Shown in pieces: positions 1 to 7,607 of a stretch of DNA of 38,906 nt. Positions within the stretch are counted from its first letter, which is position 1; each line of letters starts with the position of its first letter. The position numbers were made by a program, and so were the translations under genes. The notes beneath the pieces were generated by a model. That model was not told the origin of the DNA. It saw only the letters and a list, made by a program, of their open reading frames with translations, and did no database searches. This DNA comes from Nitrosospira multiformis (GTDB lineage Bacteria > Pseudomonadota > Gammaproteobacteria > Burkholderiales > Nitrosomonadaceae), in NCBI RefSeq assembly GCF_003050865.1, contig NZ_QAOK01000028.1, positions 1 through 38,906 on the forward strand, given 5' to 3'.

Positions 1-444
1 GCCCTTGAGACTGGCTGCCTTTTGAGCCTCGGCATAAAGCTGCTTATCAGCCAGCCGCAGATCTTTGTCATACTGTGTGTAATGCCATGCCAGTCCCACC
101 TTGATCTGCTTAAGGTTGACGTCCTGTCCATCCAACAGCACTTTTCCCAAAACACGCTGATAGCGGTCTTGCTTGTGCCACTCCACTGCAACGGTTCTGC
201 CAAATACCAGCGTGGCCAGGTTCTGCCGGGATACGGTGCCAAAGGGCTGCTTGCGCTCGGGCGCATCGATGCCTATAAGTCTTACCTTGTGCTGTTGTTT
301 TGATCTGTCAAGGAGGGTCAGGGTATCGCCATCCGCGATCTTGACGACTTTGCCCCTCAGGATTTCTGCCTGGGCCAGGCAGGCGCATAAGGTATAGACA
401 GCCAAGCCGATTATTAATCGGCTCGATCGGGTATAGGGGATCAT
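1..444 (-). CDS. Thermonuclease-like (SNase) secreted nuclease, 3' end cut by window
   Basis: Reading leftward from the ATG at 444, 148 codons stay open to base 1, so the C-terminus lies outside the window. The first ~26 residues look like a signal peptide (hydrophobic stretch ending AQA). The mature part carries the staphylococcal-nuclease fold signature: DGDT at 38-41, then VRLIGIDAPE, giving the catalytic Arg55, Asp60 and Glu63, and a later DRYQR with Arg97. In this family these residues bind Ca2+ and cleave DNA/RNA phosphodiester bonds, usually in the periplasm or outside the cell. A GGAG lies 5 bases before the ATG and an in-frame stop lies just upstream, which fixes the start. Such nucleases are common plasmid cargo. 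The family call is firm; its role here is not shown. Confidence 0.88.
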   Translation of the reverse strand, partial: MIPYTRSSRLIIGLAVYTLCACLAQAEILRGKVVKIADGDTLTLLDRSKQQHKVRLIGIDAPERKQPFGTVSRQNLATLVFGRTVAVEWHKQDRYQRVLGKVLLDGQDVNLKQIKVGLAWHYTQYDKDLRLADKQLYAEAQKAASLKG

Positions 445-570
445 GGCTCCGGCTTTCCGAACTTAATTTTCACAGTTTGACGGGTGGTTAGAACCCTGAG
501 TGGACTGATATGTAATATGAAAATAGATCATATGCGTCTAACATAACGGTGATAAGCTGGGCGGATATGA

Positions 571-680
571 TCACAGACCGAAGCGGCCTGTGAGCTCGGT
601 AAAGGCCGCGGTCAGCAGGTCAATGTAATGGTTCACCTGCTCCTCGCTCCACTGGCGACATAAGTTGATAAATTGTAGTT
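571..680 (-). pseudogene. C-terminal coding scrap, unidentified
   Basis: Leftward reading gives about 35 residues ending RQWSEEQVNHYIDLLTAAF... and a TGA at 571-573. The composition looks protein-like (amphipathic helix, no low complexity). There is no start codon in frame before a stop at about 683. I read it as the tail of a lost gene. I do not recognise the family. Confidence 0.3.
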
Positions 681-1002
681 GTCACGACCTCATCTGGCAG
701 TAAGAAGAACAATAACTACGCCAAATATAACTCCACTTCAGAATCAGTACTGGTCTAAAGTGAAAAACTTCGCCTTCTTTTATCTGCCAGGTAAAGCGTT
801 TTTCTTACCCGGCAGGCAAATTAATTTCTATGCCTCACTTCCTGAACCTACCTCAACCGAAACCTCCTGTTTTTTTGTTCATGAGTGCCAGGAGCAGGAA
901 ACTGGGTTACGCGATCTTCAGGGCATCTCACGTTCCCGTTTTTCTGCGTTTTTTGGTCATTTATTCCCCCGTTTCGTAATTTTGCGTCGCATAAGGAGCT
1001 AT

Positions 1003-1085
1003 GGGGAGGAAAGAGGGGGAAAGAAGCAGGAGAAAAGGAAGGGAAGAAAGGAGAAAAGAAAGGAAGGAAGGAACAAGGAAAGAAC
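1003..1085. repeat. Polypurine tract
   Basis: 83 bases of A and G on the + strand with only two pyrimidines (C at 1027 and 1074), made of irregular GGAA/GAAA/GGGA units. It creates Lys/Glu/Arg-rich spurious ORFs. Confidence 0.8.
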
Positions 1086-1131
1086 AGCAGCAGGAGGTAA
1101 CAGCTCGCAAAAAGGACTTGTAAAAACGGCT

Positions 1132-1156
1132 CAAACCTACTCCTTGTCTAGGTTTG
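1132..1156 (+). other. Hairpin, possible weak terminator
   Basis: CAAACCTA (1132-1139) pairs perfectly with TAGGTTTG (1149-1156) across a 9-base loop. T-rich but not uninterrupted sequence follows. No gene is clearly served by it. Confidence 0.35.
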
Positions 1157-1437
1157 CGGCTGCTTTGTGTTTTGGTTTTATAGCTTCGTTTCATTGAGGT
1201 CTGGCGGTATGTCGATCCGGTTTTCCTCCAGTCTCATCCGATAGCTCGTCCTCTGGTGGATGATCTGTTCCAGGAGGATGATATCGAGCTGGGTCCTGCT
1301 TGCAAAGCCATCATGCTGCAAAAGCACGAGTTCTCCCCCTGGAACTCCATTGCCACTTTCAGGAGGCTCCCCTGGATGAGATGCTTACTATTTACGTCTA
1401 TCTCACGCCCAACTTTATGAATCCCGACAGATTAGGG

Positions 1438-1575
1438 AATTCTGTGTCCAAAATCAAAACTCTCCTGGGTAAAGCCGCCGAACGATCCTTCAATGCTCTC
1501 TGGGCCGCCCTCGGCTGCATCATTGAAACCCTCCGGCCCCCGGAGTGCCGCAACTACTTCGCCAATTCCGGTATG
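1438..1575 (+). pseudogene. IS630-family transposase C-terminal remnant
   Basis: The + strand encodes a stretch running through KAAERSFNALWAALG and PPECRNYFANSG. This resembles the C-terminal end of IS630-type DDE transposases, where an AAER..ALW helix is followed by an EC.NYF segment. The catalytic core is missing, the preceding ~75 codons are in another frame, and no inverted terminal repeats were found. A dead insertion-sequence fragment is the best reading. The family is recognised from memory of these C-termini, without an alignment. Confidence 0.55.
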
Positions 1576-1686
1576 TATCCAATTAAACGAGAAACACTCG
1601 AGCGGCAACGACCTTTTCGCCCGTGTAAACCGCTACTTTTTGGCTTCTGGATGGGTGATCTGGACATCAGGCGCACCTAAGACCAT

Positions 1687-1716
1687 AATGATCATATTGG
1701 TTATTACTATAAGAGG
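1687..1716 (+). promoter_or_regulatory. Operator-like palindrome and RBS upstream of the Phd/PIN pair
   Basis: The 8-bp palindrome ATGATCAT lies at 1688-1695 in an AT-rich leader, and AAGAGG at 1711-1716 is the ribosome site, 7 bases from the ATG at 1724. Phd/YefM antitoxins typically bind such palindromes to autoregulate; that role is inferred here. Confidence 0.4.
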
Positions 1717-1723
1717 TTGATGA

Positions 1724-1996
1724 ATGATCACTGAAGTCAATGCCGTGAACTTCCGGCAGAATCTGGGGGAAATGCTCAATCAGGTCCAATACCGCAATGA
1801 CAGCATCGTCATCAGCAAGGATGGCAAACCGGTGGCGGCTCTGGTGGATGCGGAACTGTTCGCTCGTATCCGCCGCATGTATGACCGCTTCGATGAGCTC
1901 AGCAATCGTCTGGCTGAAAGATACAGGAATGTGCCCGAGGAAGAAGGTTTGACCGAGATCGATACTCTGGTTGCAGAAGAACGAAAGCGTCGCTGA
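1724..1996 (+). CDS. Phd/YefM-family antitoxin
   Basis: A 90-residue protein with the typical Phd/YefM layout. The N-terminal DNA-binding fold begins MITEVNAVNFRQNLGEML, then comes the strand pair IVISKDGKPVAALV (about 28-41). The charged C-terminal tail (about residues 55-90, rich in Glu and Arg) would wrap around and block the toxin. The start is set by AAGAGG 7 bases upstream. Its TGA overlaps the ATG of the next gene by one base, a layout that couples translation of antitoxin and toxin. It is expected to repress its own promoter, helped by the toxin. Confidence 0.88.
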   Translation: MITEVNAVNFRQNLGEMLNQVQYRNDSIVISKDGKPVAALVDAELFARIRRMYDRFDELSNRLAERYRNVPEEEGLTEIDTLVAEERKRR

Positions 1997-2409
1997 TGCC
2001 GGCATTGCGCGTCGTGCTGGATACCAATGTGCTGGTATCGGGCCTCGCATATCCGGGCAGCATACCGGGCCATATCGTAGGGGCCTGGCGACATGGAGGC
2101 CTGGATGTTGTGCTGTCTCACTACATCCTGGATGAAGTGGCTCGCATTCTTCCACGGCTGTCCAGGGCAAAGTTGAGTCCGGCGGAAATCAGGGATCTGA
2201 TTGACAGCTTCATGTTTCTGGCAGATGTGGTCGAGCCTGGCAATGAGCAAGACCTCAACCTACGTGATCCCGCCGACCAGCCGGTGCTGGCTACTCTAAA
2301 AACCGCCCAGGCACGCTACCTCATTACGGGTGACAAGGATCTGCTGGCCCTGGCTGAGCAGTATCCTATTGTTTCGCCGGCCGACTTCTGGGCGCGCCAC
2401 GGCAGTTGA
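1996..2409 (+). CDS. PIN-domain ribonuclease toxin (COG1569 type)
   Basis: A 137-residue PIN-domain protein. The acidic metal-binding residues expected of the fold are visible: Asp9 in VVLDTNVLVSG, Glu47 in YILDEVAR, Asp91/Asp94 in RDPADQPVL, and Asp113/Asp115 in TGDKDLL. It belongs to the subgroup annotated as 'putative toxin of a TA system, PIN family'. These act as Mg2+-dependent RNases on tRNA or mRNA; the target here is unknown. It starts inside the stop codon of the Phd-type antitoxin, so the two form one operon. Pairing a PIN toxin with a Phd/YefM antitoxin is a common chimera among TA modules. The pair probably stabilises the plasmid. Confidence 0.88.
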   Translation: MPALRVVLDTNVLVSGLAYPGSIPGHIVGAWRHGGLDVVLSHYILDEVARILPRLSRAKLSPAEIRDLIDSFMFLADVVEPGNEQDLNLRDPADQPVLATLKTAQARYLITGDKDLLALAEQYPIVSPADFWARHGS

Positions 2410-2491
2410 CCGCCAGCCTGAAAACTATTTTGTCCTGCCCTTTTGGCGAAAATCACAACGCGACTGACGCTCCCCGGAGGATCTACAGTAT

Positions 2492-2790
2492 TTAACTGGA
2501 TGCTTGTGAGACTGAGAGTTCTTCATCACGCTTTTTGTCTAAAATACCGAAGAAATCCTGGAAGACAATCAGGGGCTTAATCACGCCCCTCACCTGACCC
2601 ACGTCCACTGGCCCGAAGTAGCGGCCATCGAAGGATGACCAGCTCACGTCCGACATGAGCAGCAATTCGGACTCCTTCAGCGTGTAATCGGAAAACGTAT
2701 AGCGGGGCAGAACCCTGCCTGCGTTGTCCGCTTCCCGGGGCACGGGCGAAGGGGAGAAGGTCCTCTACCAATCGCACCGTATAAGCGTGA
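2492..2790 (-). pseudogene. traF 3'-end fragment, copy 1
   Basis: The leftward reading NAGRVLPRYTFSDYTLKESE and onward through SELLLMSD, SFDGRYFGPVD and GQVRGVI matches the C-terminal half of the intact TraF at 9814-10341. The N-terminal half with the catalytic Ser and Lys is gone. Homology continues upstream to about 2790 in another frame (LLPFARAP against LLPLSKP), so there is also a frameshift. The natural stop after the VTF end is lost and the frame runs on about 22 codons to 2492. A ParE-like toxin gene begins directly at its broken end. Confidence 0.8.
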
Positions 2791-3086
2791 ATGCCAGCCA
2801 TCTACAAGCGCCCGCTTGCTCAGGAAAACCTGATTGAGATTTGGGAATATATTGCCGATGACAGCATCGATCGTGCTGATGCCTTCATCGATATCGTTGA
2901 TGGTAAGCTGAGAACGCTTGCAGTCCAACCCATGATGGGACGTGCCCGTGATAACTGATGACTGGGCTTCGTAGCTTTCCTGTCAGCCGTTACATACTGT
3001 TTTACGAACTGGTTACGGATGGCATTGCTTTAGTGCCCGTATTGCATAATGCCCGCGACATTCCCTCTCAATTCGAAAGCGAGTGA
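2791..3086 (+). pseudogene. ParE-type toxin gene with a frameshift
   Basis: The ATG at 2791 opens a RelE/ParE-superfamily toxin: MPAIYKRPLAQENLIEIWEY, then a helical middle to MMGRARDN, where a TGA falls at 2956. The rest of the family pattern continues in another frame from about 2955: GLRSFPVSRYILFYELVTDG, then VLHNARDI, ending at the TGA 3084-3086. Adding one base near 2954 restores a normal ~98-residue ParE. So it is either a real one-base deletion or a sequencing error. No ParD-type antitoxin is visible upstream, where the traF fragment ends. Loss of the antitoxin would fit an inactivated toxin. Confidence 0.8.
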
Positions 3087-3210
3087 TACAGCAGGAGAGC
3101 TTGTAACCTCTTGTTCCCCTCGCATTGGACTCCCATATCGTTTTTTTATTGGCTTCTCTGCGCCTACATGATAGGAATCGCGATAGACTTTCTGTTTATC
3201 CCATCCCATC

Positions 3211-3954
3211 ATGGCTTCCGCTAATATCTATTACGACAATACGTCGCTTGAACGTTTGTTGGAGAAATCCAGGCAGGACTTCCCCATTGCAGGGGTGGCA
3301 ATTAAACTGGAGCGAGATTCTTCAGAAACACGAGCCGACAGTGCTCATGAAGTTATCCGGATTGTTCTTGATCCACAACAACTTGCTTCATTGCTCGGGA
3401 TAGCAAAGGTTGGGTGCGCGAGTGGCATTGCCGAAGTTGAGAGAAAACCTGCCGAACTGATAACTGAAGACTTATATGAATGGATAAGGCGATTTTTAAA
3501 AAGGCTCGCCGAGGATTTCATAAAGGACCCCCTTCGCGTTCGTTACGGAAAAGGCATTCGCGGCATTCACCTTGCTATTACCTCCGGTAACGATACAGAG
3601 CTGAAATGTGGATTTCATCTGGTTTACTCTGACAACAACAAGAGATTCAGTTATGACAGGCTGTCGGCTTGCCTGGACATCTTTCCCATCATCATTCGGC
3701 CCATCATCAGGTCTCTCGCAGAAACTGCAAAGGTAAGGGCAGTAACAATTCAGGGCTGTCCTGGGTTCGACAACCCGGCAAGCTGGCTATTTTCGATAGA
3801 AACCGGGGAGAATCTTTATAGTTTTCCTGAGATATTTCTGGAGAACGTTATTGATTCTGACACGGCCAGGAAAACCGTCAGCGACTGGACCAGACGCTCC
3901 AATGAAATAAAGAAAACCCCCTTAAGAACCATGAGAGCTTTCGATAGGAACTGA
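3211..3954 (+). CDS. Hypothetical protein, 247 aa
   Basis: A single open frame of 247 codons from the only in-frame ATG after a stop at 3184. No Shine-Dalgarno sequence is apparent. The protein is soluble-looking, with no signal peptide or membrane segment and mixed alpha/beta character. The N-terminus begins MASANIYYDNTSLERLLEKS, and a central LRVRYGKGIRGIHLAI segment precedes a Cys-containing strand. I do not recognise a family. It lies between the broken ParE gene and the HU gene, same strand, 49 bases before HU. Codon use is like its neighbours. Calling it a real gene rests on length and composition only. Confidence 0.6.
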   Translation: MASANIYYDNTSLERLLEKSRQDFPIAGVAIKLERDSSETRADSAHEVIRIVLDPQQLASLLGIAKVGCASGIAEVERKPAELITEDLYEWIRRFLKRLAEDFIKDPLRVRYGKGIRGIHLAITSGNDTELKCGFHLVYSDNNKRFSYDRLSACLDIFPIIIRPIIRSLAETAKVRAVTIQGCPGFDNPASWLFSIETGENLYSFPEIFLENVIDSDTARKTVSDWTRRSNEIKKTPLRTMRAFDRN

Positions 3955-4003
3955 CCTTTTCCTTGCAATAAGTGCAGCAACATAAAAAACGGAGACTCAA
4001 ACC

Positions 4004-4288
4004 ATGAATAAAAATGAACTCATCCAGGCAGTCGCCGCAAAAACCGGGTCGAGCAAGGCAGAGGCTGAACGCTGCGTTCGCGCCCTGCTTGAGACAATCT
4101 CGGAAACGCTACAAAAAGGGGAGCCTATAACACTCCCTGGTTTTGGCACTTTTGAAGTGCGCGCCCGGGGCGAGCGCACAGGGCGTAATCCTCAAACCGG
4201 GGAAGAATTGAAGATAGCCGCATCGAAGGTTGCCGCATTCAAGCCGGGGGCAACGCTAAAGGCCGCCGTGAACGGCAGCGGTAAATAA
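4004..4288 (+). CDS. HU-family histone-like DNA-binding protein
   Basis: 94 residues, the normal HU length. The N-terminus MNKNELIQAVAAKTGSSKAE is the helix-turn-helix dimerisation half. The signature GFGTFEVRARGERTGRNPQT (about 46-65) is the DNA-clamping beta-arm, followed by the conserved FKPG..LK C-terminus. GGAG lies 9 bases before the ATG. HU proteins bend and compact DNA as dimers and assist replication and recombination. RK2 carries its own histone-like proteins (KorF/KorG) beside korB. This gene is instead in the accessory region, so it may substitute for them or simply be cargo. Confidence 0.93.
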   Translation: MNKNELIQAVAAKTGSSKAEAERCVRALLETISETLQKGEPITLPGFGTFEVRARGERTGRNPQTGEELKIAASKVAAFKPGATLKAAVNGSGK

Positions 4289-4305
4289 AAACCGGCAAAG
4301 CAGCT

Positions 4306-4338
4306 GATAGGATATTTCACGCGCGCGAAAAACCTATC
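4306..4338. terminator. Hairpin between convergent genes
   Basis: GATAGG (4306-4311) pairs with CCTATC (4333-4338), enclosing TTC/GAA and a self-complementary CGCGCG. It sits between the end of the HU gene (+) and the end of the next leftward gene, where a bidirectional terminator would be expected. There is no strong T-run. Confidence 0.4.
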
Positions 4339-4342
4339 GCAT

Positions 4343-4576
4343 TCAAACGCGCTCAAAATTTCCTTCCAACCAGAGCGCCATTACTTCGTCGACAAGTTCG
4401 TCCGGATCCCAGCGTGACCAATCCACATTAGCCATATTTTCAAGCAAGATACCGTCTTTCCTTGGATCATCTGGTGAGGGTACCACTCTGGCCGTGATAC
4501 CGGATTGATGCACGGCGACTCGGGAAATCATTTCAAGCGTCCAGAGTGAACGCCAGTTCTCGTTATCCCAGTTCAT
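4343..4576 (-). CDS. Small hypothetical protein, 77 aa
   Basis: Leftward ORF with the likely start at the ATG at 4576, giving an acidic, Trp-rich protein (MNWDNENWRSLWTLEMISRV ... WSRWDPDELVDEVMALWLEG). The frame stays open to an ATG at 4663, but the extra N-terminus is Cys-rich and atypical. AAGGA lies 15 bases before the ATG at 4576, rather far. No family is recognised. It lies convergent to the HU gene and in line behind the Kazal-domain gene. Confidence 0.45.
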   Translation of the reverse strand: MNWDNENWRSLWTLEMISRVAVHQSGITARVVPSPDDPRKDGILLENMANVDWSRWDPDELVDEVMALWLEGNFERV

Positions 4577-4682
4577 GATGTTTGCTCGATCCTTGGCCAG
4601 GAACGCGGGAGCGTTCCCGGCATTATCAACAGATGTACAGTCGGCTAAACAATAGCAAGTCACAGATTGCTATTTCAGGCAT

Positions 4683-5468
4683 TTACTTCACGCAAATGCC
4701 GCTACAGTCAGCCCCGCCCCTTGCCGGGTCGCAATCGTCCGACGGATCATCCACACACTTCTTGCCTTCAGGGCATCGAATCCCTGCGATTCCCCCGCAC
4801 GCTTGCTGCTCAGTCTTGCATTCACCCTCGTGGTCGATTGATACTCCTGCAGCTGCCGCTGTACAGGCGTTCCCGTACGTTTTTCCGTCGCAGCCGCAAA
4901 CAGGCCGGAATTCGCGCGTGCAATTTCTTGGTTTTGTCTTGCAGGTGCCTTGCGCGTCCGCGATCTTGCATTGACCGACCCCAAAATCACAGTACTGTTT
5001 TTCATCGGGACAACGTTTTCCAGCAATGCCGCCACAAACGTTCCTCTCCCCTGTCCCGGAACCAACAGGTTTACACTGGTCTGTAAGCTCAACATTCAGG
5101 AAGGTACCTGTCCGTGGACGAATCTCGCGCAACTTGTGTACAAACTCCCTGAACTGGTTAGGTTTCGCGCTGAACCCTTCTTCCGCGCAGGCACTGATGC
5201 CACCTTCACGTGGTATAGGGCCTCCGATTCTTGGGCTGTAGACGATGAAAGTATCGACAGCCTCTGAGGAAATGGCCTTGCCGACCTCCCGGCGAACTCT
5301 CACCAGGGCGGAATTATCCAGCGCCCCTCCGGTGCTGCCGAGGTTAATGTTTACAGCACGGTTTGCCGGGTCACCGTTCGTTTCGCCAGCTTCACGTTGC
5401 TGGGCAATAACAGCGGTGGAGCCCAGCAGTACTGCTCCCAATAGAAAAGCATGAGTTAATTTCTTCAT
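4683..5468 (-). CDS. Secreted Cys-rich protein with Kazal-type protease-inhibitor domain
   Basis: 261 residues. Residues 1-22 are a clear signal peptide (MKKLTHAFLLGAVLLGSTAV..A), with GAGAGG 5 bases before the ATG. After a ~120-residue unassigned region comes a Cys-rich half. It has a CGGIAG..CP module (145-153), a Kazal-like domain around 176-217 with the hallmark PVCGCDGKTYGNAC, and a second CGGIAG..CP module (224-232). Kazal domains inhibit serine proteases by inserting a reactive loop in the active site. In bacteria they may guard against host or competitor proteases. The duplicated CGGIAG modules flank the inhibitor symmetrically. About 20 Cys imply an oxidising, extracytoplasmic location. 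A truncated subtilisin gene lies ~1.5 kb away. Confidence 0.85.
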   Translation of the reverse strand: MKKLTHAFLLGAVLLGSTAVIAQQREAGETNGDPANRAVNINLGSTGGALDNSALVRVRREVGKAISSEAVDTFIVYSPRIGGPIPREGGISACAEEGFSAKPNQFREFVHKLREIRPRTGTFLNVELTDQCKPVGSGTGERNVCGGIAGKRCPDEKQYCDFGVGQCKIADAQGTCKTKPRNCTREFRPVCGCDGKTYGNACTAAAAGVSIDHEGECKTEQQACGGIAGIRCPEGKKCVDDPSDDCDPARGGADCSGICVK

Positions 5469-5958
5469 TTTTTCCTCTCACCAATAGTTAAGTTAACAAG
5501 ATCACGTAACCGACCCTTTCTTCCCTCCTGGTGGAGTTACTCCTGGAGCAGGCGACCACAGCTCTTTTTCAACACCCGGCAATTAGCATCCCCCTTGAGT
5601 GGAAGTGCCTATTCTCATGCCGATGATTCTTTTCATGCTCGCCTGTATTTCCTTGCCGATCGGGAAAATTCTGCCATTTACCATTTTTCCGTCAGGGGTA
5701 AGGAAACACTATTAAAAATAGATCACACTTTCCAAAAAACAAGGGGGAATAACGCACGGAGATGCTAAAGCTGACCGGCTAAAGCCGGTGGTTTAAACCT
5801 GGGGATGGAAAATTAATCATGTTTGGACGCCGCTTTCGAACCAGCGGGAAGGACGACTTGGAAAACGGGTGCGGTAGCGTACATATAAAGGATTGTATCG
5901 AGCGTAGGTTATCGCGAGACCACATCAATGCTTTCTGACGATTTAGGAGGAGAGAATT
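5469..5958. other. Intergenic region between divergent secreted-protein genes
   Basis: About 490 bases that must hold promoters for both the leftward Kazal gene and the rightward gene at 5959. It contains the ACCGGCTAAAGCCGGT hairpin and, just before 5959, a strong AGGAGGAG ribosome site. No other gene was seen on either strand. Confidence 0.6.
5774..5789. repeat. ACCGGCT-aa-AGCCGGT hairpin, dispersed copy 1
   Basis: A 7-bp perfect stem with a 2-base centre. A closely similar element (TCGGCT-aa-AGCCGA) lies at 35648-35661 after trbN. It resembles REP-like or IS200/IS605-end hairpins. Confidence 0.55.
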
Positions 5959-6867
5959 ATGGGCTGCCAACGGATTACGATAATTTGGATGGGGATTCTG
6001 CTGCTCGCCAGCAGCGCGGGAAGCGTGACAGCGGGACAGACGAAAAAGGTTGTTGAGATAGCGGCGCTGGATAGCCCAAGCGGTCCACCTCCTTGCGGCC
6101 AGGATGGCGTATGCAATGCGGTGGCATGCGCGCAAGACCCTGACTGCCCAAAGAAACTGCCAGGCAAATCCAGTTCCACGAGTCCGACACCCGACCGCGG
6201 TGTTCAGCATTTGTTAAATAAGCCGGTTCCCACTTCTACATCCGGCAAGACGCCGACAAACAAGACTTTGGCTAAGGCAGCCTCGGCGAATGGCGCGATC
6301 TATGGCGTGACGATCGGTGAGGATTCTGACGATCCATGTTATATGGAAATCAAATATCGGGACGTGGCAACCCGGGAAGCCCAATCATCGTTAAAGTTTT
6401 CGGAATGCGCGGGGCATAAAGTCGGGGATCAGCTCACCCCCTCGCTCCCGAGTGGCGCCTTCGTGACTGGCGTCCAGATTTGCATGAACTCGGCCAGGAA
6501 CAAAATGAAAGGTATAGCGTTGATTGGCAACTATGATGCCTGCATTCTTGGCGCGGAGACCGTTACTGTAGCCGTGCCTCCTTGCACGCAAGGTTCTTCT
6601 GGTGGCAGTGAGTTCAATATTTGTGATCCGGACGCTCCTGCCTTCAAAACCGTCTCCTGTGACCGGTCTTTGACCTCCTTCGTCAAACGCCCGCATTGCC
6701 CGGGTTCCAAACGTGAGCCGCCGGATGAAGACTGGGAGAAGGAGATATCGTGTCCTGCTGGGATGCTGGCAACCGGCATGACGCTCAGAACCATCGACGG
6801 CAGCGGCGATCGCAAGATGATAGACGGCGTAGCCCTGGTATGTGACACCCTGGTTCCGGCCCGTTGA
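5959..6867 (+). CDS. Secreted Cys-rich hypothetical protein, 302 aa
   Basis: AGGAGGAG sits 7 bases before the ATG. Residues 1-26 form a signal peptide (ILLLASSAGSVTAG). A short Cys cluster follows (PPPCGQDGVCNAVACAQDPD), with an Asp/Cys pattern that could be a small metal-binding loop. Then comes a low-complexity Pro/Thr/Ser linker (about 70-105) and two related C-terminal units. Each unit ends in a similar strand pattern (MKGIALIG..D and MIDGVALVCDTL), suggesting an internal duplication of a beta-rich module. I do not recognise the family; it could be an adhesin or lectin-like surface protein. It is followed by a truncated subtilisin gene on the same strand. Confidence 0.7.
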   Translation: MGCQRITIIWMGILLLASSAGSVTAGQTKKVVEIAALDSPSGPPPCGQDGVCNAVACAQDPDCPKKLPGKSSSTSPTPDRGVQHLLNKPVPTSTSGKTPTNKTLAKAASANGAIYGVTIGEDSDDPCYMEIKYRDVATREAQSSLKFSECAGHKVGDQLTPSLPSGAFVTGVQICMNSARNKMKGIALIGNYDACILGAETVTVAVPPCTQGSSGGSEFNICDPDAPAFKTVSCDRSLTSFVKRPHCPGSKREPPDEDWEKEISCPAGMLATGMTLRTIDGSGDRKMIDGVALVCDTLVPAR

Positions 6868-6970
6868 AGGCCCCAATCAAAATCCACTTTGACCGCTTGA
6901 ATTCCATCACCTAAATTGAAGCAATTAACCCTTCGTCGGAGGGTTATAACTTCGAGTCAGGAGAACGCTT

Positions 6971-7159
6971 TTGCTCCCTACCGAACTCGTGAAACTTACG
7001 GCCTTGATGCAACGCACCAGTGGCAGCCCAGAAGTCAGGATTGGACTCATCGATGGCCCCGTTCTCACCCGGCACCCCGATCTGGCGGGAGGGCAACTCA
7101 ACGAGATTGCGGGGCCTAATAGAAACCGATGGGGCTTACTTGAGGATGGAAGACACTGA
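6971..7159 (+). pseudogene. Subtilisin-like (S8) protease, N-terminal stub
   Basis: A TTG start with AGGAGA 9 bases upstream opens 62 codons. The segment VRIGLIDGPVLTRHPDLAGG carries the catalytic-Asp motif of S8 proteases. The Asp-Gly-Pro-Val variant resembles the PatA/PatG subtilisins of cyanobactin maturation. The frame ends abruptly at 7159, where traF debris begins, so the catalytic His and Ser are lost. The family call is good; the PatA/PatG comparison is from memory of the motif. No precursor-peptide gene was found. Confidence 0.65.
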
Positions 7160-7191
7160 GAGTTCTTCATCACATTTTTAAAAATGGGAAC

Positions 7192-7368
7192 TCAAAAAGT
7201 GACCAAGGGCTTAATCACACCCCTCACCTGTCCCACGTCCACCAGCCCGAAGTAACGGCTATCGAAGGATGCCCAGCTTACATCCGACATGAGCAGCAAT
7301 TCGAACTCCTTCAAAGTGTAATCATAAAACGTATAGCGGGGCAGAACCTACCTGCACTGTCACGGGGT
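7192..7368 (-). pseudogene. traF 3'-end fragment, copy 2
   Basis: Leftward reading LPRYTFYDYTLKEFELLLMS and on through SFDSRYFGLVD and GQVRGVIKPLVTF to a TGA at 7192-7194. It matches the C-terminus of the intact TraF at 9814-10341 and ends at the equivalent stop. One base is missing before LPRY, so upstream codons (DSAGR) are in another frame. It is closer to copy 1 (2492-2790) than to the intact gene. Both fragments also share the non-coding tail CTGAGAGTTCTTCATCAC beyond their 3' ends. Confidence 0.8.
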
Positions 7369-7370
7369 TG

Positions 7371-7419
7371 AGCAGTTATCAACAGACCTATCTACGCCAA
7401 TTGGGGAAAACTGAATTAG
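7371..7419 (+). repeat. 49-bp direct repeat, left copy
   Basis: Begins AGCAGTTATCAACAGAC and matches 9554-9602 at about 40 of 49 positions in the same orientation. The two copies bracket the RES/Xre cassette. Both contain TTATCAACA, a DnaA-box-like word. Confidence 0.65.
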
Positions 7420-7530
7420 AGGGAATTCCCCTGACTAGTGCTCCTGTGTTTGGATGTGATATGTAACGAACGCAGGCCTTTCATTGCCAAAAATGCCGTA
7501 CCGAAAATGCTCCCAATAACGCTTAACATC

Positions 7531-7574
7531 TGGTCCACTGATCAACAAGCTATTTGGTCCCCTGATCAACAGCT
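7531..7574 (+). repeat. Two 24-bp tandem units
   Basis: TGGTCCACTGATCAACA (from 7531) is repeated as TGGTCCCCTGATCAACA (from 7555). No gene spans it. Confidence 0.6.
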
Positions 7575-7607
7575 GAGTTCGCTTTGCGTCTGCCGACCTG
7601 GAGCATA

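Larger units (their letters stand above)
681..1186. other. Non-coding stretch with no convincing gene
   Basis: About 500 bases with only weak overlapping ORFs on both strands and no ribosome site of note. It holds a polypurine tract and a small hairpin, listed separately. It probably represents decayed accessory DNA. Confidence 0.5.

Noticed and set aside
679-1197. 172-codon rightward ORF
   Set aside because: Its second half is Lys/Glu/Arg repeats made by the polypurine tract, the first half has no family-like pattern, and there is no ribosome site.
1187-1425. Open rightward frame with protein-like composition (YVDPVFLQSHPIARPLVDDL)
   Set aside because: No start codon with a ribosome site and no recognised family; possibly part of the IS debris but not supportable as a gene.
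6391-6887. Long leftward ORFs opposite the secreted protein gene
   Set aside because: They mirror a GC-rich real gene with signal peptide and strong ribosome site on the + strand.
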